DNA from: Lachnospiraceae bacterium
Lineage (GTDB): Bacteria; Bacillota; Clostridia; Lachnospirales; Lachnospiraceae
Assembly: GCA_017520425.1 (NCBI GenBank)
Contig: JAFXFO010000010.1
Location: 1-47,256, forward strand
Direction: 5' to 3'
Length of the DNA stretch: 47,256 nucleotides
Shown: one piece after another, positions 40,949-47,256 of the stretch
Layout of the letters: each line of letters begins with the position of its first letter
How positions within the stretch are numbered: the stretch's first letter is position 1
Notes under the pieces: generated by a model
The model's database searches: none
What the model saw: only the letters and a program-made list of their open reading frames with translations
What the model was told of the DNA's origin: nothing
Translations under genes and position numbers: made by a program

Positions 40949-42493
40949 ATGAATCAATATACAAAAACAGTTGAGAAATGGAATGTTTTCGAGATTCGTA
41001 CCCAGGGGCGAACCGATGGCAATCCATTTGCGGATTACGAAGTCTGGGCTACCTTTACGGGATCCAATGAGCAAAAGACCGTTCGGGGCTTTTATGACGG
41101 AGATGGTGAATATGTGGTACGTTTCATGCCCTCCTATGAAGGGACCTATACCTTTGAGATTAGCGGAAGCTATGCAGATAAGAAGCTTGCGGGAGAGTTC
41201 CTGGTGACGGCACCCACCGGCAACAATCACGGACCGGTGCATGTGGAAAACACCTATCATTTGAAATATGCGGACGGAAGTTCCTATTATTCCTTGGGAA
41301 CCACCTGTTATGCATGGGTACATCAGACCAATGAAATGCAGGAGCAGACATTGCAGACATTGGATGAGAATGCATTTAATAAAATCAGATTCTGCATGTT
41401 CCCCAAGCATTATGATTACAATTATGAAGACCCAATTACCTTTCCCTATGTAGGAACACCCTGTGATAACAGCAGGCTGAACCGTAGCACCATGTTTGAG
41501 TATATGGAGGATAAATCTTCCAATCACTGGGACTTCAAAGTATTTAATCCGGAGCATTTCAAGCGCTTTGATAAGCGGATTGAACAGTTAATGGAGCGAA
41601 ATATCCAGGCGGATTTGATATTATTCCACCCATACGACCGTTGGGGCTTTGACGGCATGGGCGCAGAATATGATGACTTCTACGTAAGCTATGTGGTGGC
41701 CCGTTACGGTGCCTATCGTAATATATGGTGGTCCCTGGCCAATGAATATGATTACGTAAAGACCAAGACCATAGAAGACTGGGACAGAATCGGAGAATTA
41801 ATACATAAAGAGGACCCTTATAAAAGAATGTGTTCCGTACATAACGGCCCTGCCTTTTATGATTTTAGCCGGGAATGGATTACCCATTGCAGCTGTCAGG
41901 GAACAGACCGTTACAAAGCCACGGAGTTGACCGCAGAGATTCGTCAGAAGTACGGAAAACCGGTGGTTTGGGACGAGATTCTTTACGAAGGCAATATTGA
42001 TTTGGGCTGGGGCAATATAGGCCCGGAAGAGATGACCAGACGTTTCTGGGAAGCTACCATGCGAGGCGGCTACGCAGGACATGGAGAGACCTATTTGTTT
42101 GCGGCAGATGAAACCATGGATTATGCCAAGCTTTGGTGGTCCCACGGTGGAGTGCTTTATGGGGAGAGCCCTAAGCGTATTGCTTTCCTGTATGACATAT
42201 TAAAGGACATTCCAGGGGGACAGGGATTACGTTTCCTGCCACAGTACTGGGATGCAGTGGCTGCTACCACAGAGGACGAGAGCAAAGAGTTTTATCTGTT
42301 TTATTTTACATATTTGAGACCTTTGTACAGGGATATGTATTTTGATGATACCACAGAATATGAAGTGGATGTGATAGATACCTGGAATATGGAGATAGTA
42401 CCCCGGGGAACCTTTAAAGGAAAATTCAGGATTCTGGTAGGAGGCAAGCCCTATATGGCTATCAGAGTCAGAAAAAGGAGGATAAATAAGTGA
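40949..42493 (+). CDS. Intracellular glycoside hydrolase-like protein (DUF5060 + clan-A barrel, DUF4038/DUF5605-like)
   Basis: This 514-aa protein has an N-terminal beta-sandwich of DUF5060 type (~1-90), then a TIM-barrel glycosidase (~100-430) and a C-terminal beta domain (~435-510). Likely catalytic glutamates are Glu266 in WSLANEYD (acid/base) and Glu343 in VVWDE (nucleophile), the strand-4/7 pattern of clan GH-A. There is no signal peptide, so it acts on imported oligosaccharides. GTAGGAG lies upstream of the ATG. Its TGA overlaps the GTG of the GH10 fusion gene, so both are translated together. It begins 20 bp after the hpf terminator with no clear promoter of its own. Substrate unknown; xylan side chains are plausible. 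Confidence 0.8.
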   Translation: MNQYTKTVEKWNVFEIRTQGRTDGNPFADYEVWATFTGSNEQKTVRGFYDGDGEYVVRFMPSYEGTYTFEISGSYADKKLAGEFLVTAPTGNNHGPVHVENTYHLKYADGSSYYSLGTTCYAWVHQTNEMQEQTLQTLDENAFNKIRFCMFPKHYDYNYEDPITFPYVGTPCDNSRLNRSTMFEYMEDKSSNHWDFKVFNPEHFKRFDKRIEQLMERNIQADLILFHPYDRWGFDGMGAEYDDFYVSYVVARYGAYRNIWWSLANEYDYVKTKTIEDWDRIGELIHKEDPYKRMCSVHNGPAFYDFSREWITHCSCQGTDRYKATELTAEIRQKYGKPVVWDEILYEGNIDLGWGNIGPEEMTRRFWEATMRGGYAGHGETYLFAADETMDYAKLWWSHGGVLYGESPKRIAFLYDILKDIPGGQGLRFLPQYWDAVAATTEDESKEFYLFYFTYLRPLYRDMYFDDTTEYEVDVIDTWNMEIVPRGTFKGKFRILVGGKPYMAIRVRKRRINK

Positions 42494-45486
42494 GCTTAAA
42501 GAAAGTGTATGAACCGTATTTTACAATAGGAACTTCGGTTTCCTTCCGCAATATCACTTCAGCAAAAGCAAAGCAGGAATTGAGAAAGCATTACAGCAGC
42601 TTCACCGCTGAAAACGATATGAAGCCCATGTATTTTCTGGATGAAAAGGAAAATACTGAGAATCCGGAAAAGTATAATCTTTGTCCGGCACTGACCTTTG
42701 ACCGGGCCAGACCCTATTTGGAATTTGCCAAGGAGAGCGGTATCGGCTTGAGAGGCCATACACTTGTATGGCATAACCAGACCCCCTTCTGGTTTTTTAA
42801 GAAGGATTACAGTAAGGATATGAGTGCTCCCTTTGCAGATAAGGAAACCATGCTGGCACGTATGGAAGCCTATATCAAGGGCGTGCTTACCTTTGTACAG
42901 ACTGAGTATCCCGGTGTGATTTACGCCTGGGACGTGGTAAATGAAGCCATGGAGGAAAATGAGCCGGATTGCTGGAGAAAGCGTTCCCCCTGGTACCAGA
43001 CCGTAGGACCGGAGTTTATAGAGTATGCTTTCCGCTTTGCCAGAAAGTATGCGGACCGGGATGTAAAGCTCTTCTATAATGATTACAATACCTTTATGCC
43101 TTTTAAGTGCGAACATATCTGCAAGTTGATTTTGGAGCCCTTGAAGAAGGAAGGCTTAATCGACGGTATGGGCATGCAGACCCATCTGGTACAGAAGGAC
43201 TTCAATATGTGGGAGTATGAGAAGGCACTGCATACCTACGGCGCTTTGGGCTTGGAAGTGCATCTGACAGAGCTGGATATTCATGCCACAGACCCTTCCG
43301 CAGACGGTATGAAGAGTCTGGCATTTGCCTATGCCAATTTGTTCCGCATGCTGGTAAAGGCAAAGAGGGAAGGAAAAGCCAATATTACCAATGTTACCCT
43401 GTGGGGTATGAAGGACGACGAAAGCTGGCTGACAGGCTTCCGTAGAGAGAAGAGCTATCCTCTGTTATTCGGAGAAGGCTACAAGAAGAAAGAGTCTTAT
43501 TATGCAGTGGTTCGTATTCCCGGTCAGATGGAGAGGGATACGGCTGAGAGATTACCCGAGGGTGACCGATTTGACTTCTGGGAGAAAGAAACCGTCTATA
43601 CGAAGGAGTACCATGTAAATCCTTCCGCACCGGGAGCATCTGATGCCGGTGAAGGTAGTGCCGAGCATCCCTTTGCCACCATTCAGGCAGCTGCGAATGT
43701 GGCGAAGGCCGGAGAAAGAGTGTGGATTCACGGCGGTGTATACAGGGAATGTGTAAAACCTGCCTTTGGAGGAGAAGCACCGGACCAGATGGTAAGCTAT
43801 GAAGCTTACGGCGATGGCGAAGTAGTCATCAAGGCTTCCGAAGTGGTGGATAAATTCAGTCCCAGTGAGGGTTGGAATCTGGGCTGGGGAGTGCCGAAGG
43901 AGTCTTTGAGCGGCTTGAAGATTTGGGAAGTGAAGCTGGATCCTGAGATGTTTAAGGGATACAATCCTTTCTGTGCTGTTAATATTTTGCATGACAGATT
44001 GTTTATAGAGTACGATAAGACGGATATGACTACCTACTTAAACCGCAGAGGTATGGTTTTCTGCGACGGCAAGCCCTTAAAGCAGGTGGCATTGTACAAC
44101 CAGATGGCAGGAATGCCCGGTTCCTACTGGGTAGAGGCCAATGGCCAGATTGTACATTTCCGACTGGAAGGCGATGCAGACCCGGCAGACCATGTGATTG
44201 AGCTGACCGTAAGAGAGCAGTGCTTTGCACCGGACAAGCCATTCCTTTCCTACATCAAGGTAAAGGGACTGACCTGTGCACATGCCGCTACAGGAGCGCC
44301 GGTACCTCAGAGAGGAGCCATTTCCTGCTACAGAGGACATCACTGGATCATCGAAAACTGTAAGATAGACTGGTCCAACGGAGTGGGTATTGATATCGGT
44401 AATGAATGCTGGCACCATACCTTTGACCCGTCCATACCATTGGGATATACCGTGATTCGAGGTTGTGAGATTCGTGATGTGGGTGTATGCGGTATTGCGG
44501 GTATGTTTGCCACCCATTTATTGATAGAGGACAATCTGATTAGCGGTACCGGTTGGCAGAAGATGGAGCTGTCCTGGGAGGCAGGTGCCATTAAGACCCA
44601 TAATACGGTGGATAGTCTGATTCGTCGTAATATCTTTGAAAAGACCTTTAGAGCAGATCATTTGTGGCTGGATTGCGGCAATGAAAATAATCGTATTACA
44701 AGCAATCTGTTCTTAGACGGTATCGAGCAGAGAGAAGCTGTCTTTATCGAATGCAGCAGGGATGGCATCAATCTGATTGACAACAATATTTTCTGGAATA
44801 TTGAAGGTCGCTTTGACCCGAAGCAGGTACCTGTAGAGCCCGGTTCTTCCGGCTGGTACAAGATGGAAGAGCATAATGTGGTGAATGGTTACGCTGTATA
44901 CGGAGAGGGTACGGACCGCTTACATATTGTAAACAACCTGATCGGTAATTGTCGCAGTGCAGGATATTTTGCAAAGCCTGTGGCCTTCAGAATTGACAGG
45001 GATAAGCGTGGAGGTACTTCCAGAGAAGCCCGCATTTACAATAATATTTTCTATGATTGTAAGGAAGCGGCCATTAAGTTCCCTACTAAGGAAAATGATG
45101 CCCAGGGTAATCTGTATGTAAAGATGCCGGGAGGATTCTTGAGAGTCATGTATCCCGCACCGGAGGCACTTATGGATTTGCAGGGCTGGCAGGAATTCTA
45201 CGGATTTGATACGGAGGGACAGCAGGGCTGGTTTGACATCCAAGTGGATACCAAGGAATATACGGTAAGCTTTGGCAAAGCATCTGACAGTCTGAACTTC
45301 AGAAGCTTTGTGGGAGAAGAAAATGGTTATCTGGAAGAACCGACAGCAGTAGGCTTTGTGGGATGTCAGGATGGGGTAGAAACCGACTTCTACGGAGTAC
45401 CTGCCATGATGTTCCGTGTGCCCGGACCGTTCTTGAGTCTGGAGGAAGGCAAAGTGTACAAGATTGACCCGAGAAAAAAGTCATAA
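42490..45486 (+). CDS. GH10 xylanase-GH120-like beta-xylosidase fusion, intracellular
   Basis: This 998-aa protein has an N-terminal GH10 catalytic domain (~1-345): TVWHNQTP-type segment HTLVWHNQTP, WDVVNE with acid/base Glu152, and TELDIH with nucleophile Glu261. Residues ~372-998 form a right-handed beta-helix region like the GH120 beta-xylosidase XylC (EYHV start, PFATIQAAANVAKAGE, HGGVYRECVKP). Asp728 in LWLD and Glu754 in VFIE align with the reported XylC nucleophile and acid/base. There is no signal peptide, so it probably trims imported xylo-oligosaccharides to xylose. The GTG start overlaps the previous stop and follows AGGAGG. The fusion joins endo- and exo-type activities in one chain. 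Confidence 0.85.
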   Translation: MSLKKVYEPYFTIGTSVSFRNITSAKAKQELRKHYSSFTAENDMKPMYFLDEKENTENPEKYNLCPALTFDRARPYLEFAKESGIGLRGHTLVWHNQTPFWFFKKDYSKDMSAPFADKETMLARMEAYIKGVLTFVQTEYPGVIYAWDVVNEAMEENEPDCWRKRSPWYQTVGPEFIEYAFRFARKYADRDVKLFYNDYNTFMPFKCEHICKLILEPLKKEGLIDGMGMQTHLVQKDFNMWEYEKALHTYGALGLEVHLTELDIHATDPSADGMKSLAFAYANLFRMLVKAKREGKANITNVTLWGMKDDESWLTGFRREKSYPLLFGEGYKKKESYYAVVRIPGQMERDTAERLPEGDRFDFWEKETVYTKEYHVNPSAPGASDAGEGSAEHPFATIQAAANVAKAGERVWIHGGVYRECVKPAFGGEAPDQMVSYEAYGDGEVVIKASEVVDKFSPSEGWNLGWGVPKESLSGLKIWEVKLDPEMFKGYNPFCAVNILHDRLFIEYDKTDMTTYLNRRGMVFCDGKPLKQVALYNQMAGMPGSYWVEANGQIVHFRLEGDADPADHVIELTVREQCFAPDKPFLSYIKVKGLTCAHAATGAPVPQRGAISCYRGHHWIIENCKIDWSNGVGIDIGNECWHHTFDPSIPLGYTVIRGCEIRDVGVCGIAGMFATHLLIEDNLISGTGWQKMELSWEAGAIKTHNTVDSLIRRNIFEKTFRADHLWLDCGNENNRITSNLFLDGIEQREAVFIECSRDGINLIDNNIFWNIEGRFDPKQVPVEPGSSGWYKMEEHNVVNGYAVYGEGTDRLHIVNNLIGNCRSAGYFAKPVAFRIDRDKRGGTSREARIYNNIFYDCKEAAIKFPTKENDAQGNLYVKMPGGFLRVMYPAPEALMDLQGWQEFYGFDTEGQQGWFDIQVDTKEYTVSFGKASDSLNFRSFVGEENGYLEEPTAVGFVGCQDGVETDFYGVPAMMFRVPGPFLSLEEGKVYKIDPRKKS

Positions 45487-45574
45487 AAGTGTGTGATTTG
45501 GGTTAATTTACTTTGTTTTTTTGTCGATATGTGGTATACTTAAGTTAAGTAAAAGTTGTGTAGGAGGAAGCGCG

Positions 45575-46405
45575 ATGGATATTTCAAATGAAAGCATGGT
45601 TTTGCAGCATTTTATAGAAATGGCACCGTACATACCCATGTTTATAGAGGAGCCGGTGTCGGTAGCTATCACCAACAGAGAAGCATTTATTTACAACCAA
45701 CCTTGTCCGGAATTACCTGTGAAGTGTGAGTTGGGAATTCCTTTTCCGGATGGTAATACGCCTTCTATGGTTATGAAGTCCGGTGAAAAGATAGTACGTG
45801 AGGTTTCTGAGAAGGTTTACGGTATCCCCTTTAAGTCCTATGCGATTCCTTTGAAGGAGAATGGCAGAGTCGTGGGATGTCTGATGATTGCGAAGAGTAT
45901 CACGGTTATTAAAAATTCCAAGGAAGCCATCACCAATCTGTCCGAGGAGATCGATCAGGTGACTGCAGCAGTGAATGAGATTGCAGAAGGTGTACAGAAG
46001 TCTTCTGAGAATAATCATGAGGTATACCGCCTGATGGGAGCACTTTTGGAAGAGACCCAGAAGATGAACCATATCCTGACAGCCATCAACAAGCTGAGCA
46101 ACTCTACCAAGATTTTAGGTTTGAATGCTTCTATCGAGTCCGCAAGAGCGGGCGCAGCAGGACGCGGTTTCTCTGTAGTTGCGAAGGAAATAGAAAGATT
46201 GTCCTCCAGTACCACCCAGTCCGCAAAGGAAATCGGAGAGATGCTGGGCAGTATCGAGATTCAGCTGAACAATATCAGCGAGCGATCTAAGGAAACCACG
46301 GATACCTTTATGCAGCAGGCAGCTTCGTTGGAAGAAATCGCAGCTACCATGGAGAACCTGAACACCAATGTGAAGGTTATCGATGATTATGTACAGCAGC
46401 TGTAA
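45575..46405 (+). CDS. Soluble methyl-accepting chemotaxis-type protein
   Basis: This 276-aa protein lacks membrane helices. An N-terminal sensory region (~1-110, PAS/GAF-like pattern but not recognised) is followed by a methyl-accepting signalling helical hairpin (~120-270) with the tip LGLNASIESARAGAAGRGFSVVAKEI. The signalling part is short compared with full MCPs. It may signal through CheA/CheW or another cytoplasmic target; no che genes are in the window. I chose the ATG at 45575 for AGGAGG seven bases upstream; an in-frame start at 45521 has none. Confidence 0.85.
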   Translation: MDISNESMVLQHFIEMAPYIPMFIEEPVSVAITNREAFIYNQPCPELPVKCELGIPFPDGNTPSMVMKSGEKIVREVSEKVYGIPFKSYAIPLKENGRVVGCLMIAKSITVIKNSKEAITNLSEEIDQVTAAVNEIAEGVQKSSENNHEVYRLMGALLEETQKMNHILTAINKLSNSTKILGLNASIESARAGAAGRGFSVVAKEIERLSSSTTQSAKEIGEMLGSIEIQLNNISERSKETTDTFMQQAASLEEIAATMENLNTNVKVIDDYVQQL

Positions 46406-46437
46406 GGTGATTTTACAATAAAGTGAATGATTTTTAG

Positions 46438-46472
46438 AGTCCTCGTCTGTGATTTGCAGACGGGGATTTCTT
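46438..46472 (+). terminator. Hairpin terminator after the chemoreceptor gene
   Basis: AGTCCTCGTCTG (46438-46449) pairs with CAGACGGGGATT (46457-46468) with G-U pairs, followed by a short T/C run. Confidence 0.7.
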
Positions 46473-46509
46473 ACTCTGTTATTTTTTTGTCAAATTTCCG
46501 CAAAAGTCG

Positions 46510-46538
46510 TTGCAAAAGATTTCAGCCTATGTTAAAAT
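46510..46538 (+). promoter_or_regulatory. Promoter of the thiolase gene
   Basis: TTGCAA (46510-46515), a 17-bp spacer and TAAAAT (46533-46538). A GTTAAAATAAC palindrome overlaps the -10 and an ATGCAAATGAT/ATCATTGCAT inverted repeat (46547-46579) lies in the leader; a redox regulator such as Rex is possible but not shown. Confidence 0.65.
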
Positions 46539-46658
46539 AACTTCAAATGCAAATGATAAAAAAATAACAATCATTGCATAACATGATTTGTAACACTGTA
46601 ATTTAGTGTGAAGATACATGTCACTAATTTATTCATTTAAAGGTTGGAGGAAACGAAA

Positions 46659-47256
46659 ATGGCAAAGAAAGTAGTTTTAGCAGGTGCTTGCCGTACCGCA
46701 ATCGGAACCATGGGTGGTTCTCTTAGCGCAGTTCCAGCAGCAGAGTTGGGCGCTATCGTAATTAAGGAAGCTTTAAACAGAGCAGGTGTTGCACCTGAGC
46801 AGGTTGACCAGGTTTACATGGGTTGTGTAATCCAGGCTGGTCAGGGTCAGAACGTAGCTCGTCAGGCATCTATCAAGGCTGGTCTTCCTATCGAAGTACC
46901 CGCAGTTACCATGAACGTTGTATGTGGTTCTGGTCTTAACTGTGTAAACCAGGCTGCACAGATGATCATGGCCGGTGATGCTGATATCGTAGTAGCAGGT
47001 GGTATGGAGAACATGTCTATGGCTCCTTACGCTATGCCTCAGGCTCGTTTTGGTTATAGAATGAACAATGGTACTTTAGTAGATACCATGGTAAATGATG
47101 CACTTTGGGATGCATTCAACAACTATCATATGATTCAGACAGCAGACAATATCTGTGACGAATGGGGCATTACCCGTGAAGAATTGGATGCTTTCGCATT
47201 AAAGAGTCAGCAGAAGGCAGAAGCTGCTCAGGCTAGCGGTGCTTTCGATGCAGAAA
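46659..47256 (+). CDS. Acetyl-CoA acetyltransferase (thiolase), N-terminal part (runs off window)
   Basis: The first 199 codons are present; the frame is open to the window end. Thiolase motifs are clear: [13 protein letters not shown] near the start, [10 protein letters not shown], and NVVCGSGL with catalytic Cys89, then [11 protein letters not shown]. The enzyme condenses two acetyl-CoA to acetoacetyl-CoA, the first step of butyrate formation in many Lachnospiraceae. GGAGG lies eight bases before the ATG. Codon use is strongly biased, fitting high expression. Downstream butyrate genes cannot be seen here. Confidence 0.95.
   Translation, partial: MAKKVVLAGACRTAIGTMGGSLSAVPAAELGAIVIKEALNRAGVAPEQVDQVYMGCVIQAGQGQNVARQASIKAGLPIEVPAVTMNVVCGSGLNCVNQAAQMIMAGDADIVVAGGMENMSMAPYAMPQARFGYRMNNGTLVDTMVNDALWDAFNNYHMIQTADNICDEWGITREELDAFALKSQQKAEAAQASGAFDAE

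Noticed and set aside
42559-43116. 185-codon minus-strand ORF inside the GH10 domain
   Set aside because: Antisense shadow of the conserved xylanase domain; no independent coding signal.

Overview
The window looks like a chromosomal segment of an anaerobic, low-to-medium GC, spore-lineage Firmicute, most likely a Lachnospiraceae (Clostridia) species. Supporting points are the class III (oxygen-sensitive) ribonucleotide reductase with its activase, a superoxide-reductase fragment, a GerA/SpoVAF-type germination protein, a long-form ribosome hibernation factor, a thiolase of the butyrate/acetoacetyl-CoA type, strong AGGAGG ribosome binding sites and many intrinsic terminators. Family-level placement is inferred from protein resemblance; no rRNA is present. 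No tRNA, rRNA, CRISPR array, transposase or phage gene was seen.

Layout. 1-4.6 kb: end of a desulfoferrodoxin gene, a possible structured RNA, a peptidoglycan/polysaccharide deacetylase lipoprotein (minus strand), and three membrane-protein genes including an Lgt-like one. 4.7-8.0 kb: two tandem paralogous ECF-type sigma factors with long C-terminal extensions, each preceded by the same AACCG-N16-ACTAT element. 8.1-13.6 kb: a LacI-regulated carbohydrate ABC importer (two permeases, a lipoprotein binding protein, no ATPase) with its LacI regulator. Upstream of it, a second promoter/operator/terminator unit appears to make a ~270-nt small RNA. 13.7-19.9 kb: nrdD-nrdG, a Cys-rich membrane protein, a YARHG lipoprotein, a CapA-like lipoprotein and a small membrane protein. 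20.0-26.5 kb: a repeat-dense intergenic region, then a probable operon of a SprA-related protein, a MotA/TolQ/ExbB-like and an OmpA/MotB-like stator pair resembling ZorA/ZorB, a LUD protein and a Tet(M)-like GTPase fused to a YacP/Rae1-type NYN nuclease. The 3' gap is filled by a 226-bp structured inverted-repeat element.

26.8-31.6 kb: a GerA-family gene (minus strand) divergent from a BlaI/M56 (BlaR1-like) pair with two dyad operators. 31.8-36.5 kb: a four-gene unit of membrane proteins, a membrane-anchored ectodomain protein and a TPR-DUF4037-DUF4125 fusion, overlapping tail-to-tail with an SDR gene. 37.2-40.9 kb: a second repeat-rich gap, trxB, an SH3-NlpC/P60 hydrolase, a DnaA-box cluster and hpf. 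40.9-45.5 kb: two overlapping intracellular glycosidase genes, the second a GH10-GH120-like fusion. 45.6-47.3 kb: a soluble chemoreceptor-like protein and the start of a thiolase gene running off the window.

Functional themes are plant-oligosaccharide uptake and intracellular hydrolysis (ABC importer, LacI, GH10-GH120), cell-envelope maintenance and sensing (deacetylase, NlpC/P60, CapA, BlaI/M56, ECF sigmas), anaerobic redox metabolism (desulfoferrodoxin, NrdDG, TrxB, thiolase) and ribosome-directed stress functions (HPF, Tet-NYN fusion). The most unusual items are the Tet-like GTPase-NYN fusion, the LacI-controlled sRNA candidate, the twin ECF genes with matched promoters, the Zorya-like stator pair without effectors, the GH10-GH120 fusion and the 226-bp structured element.
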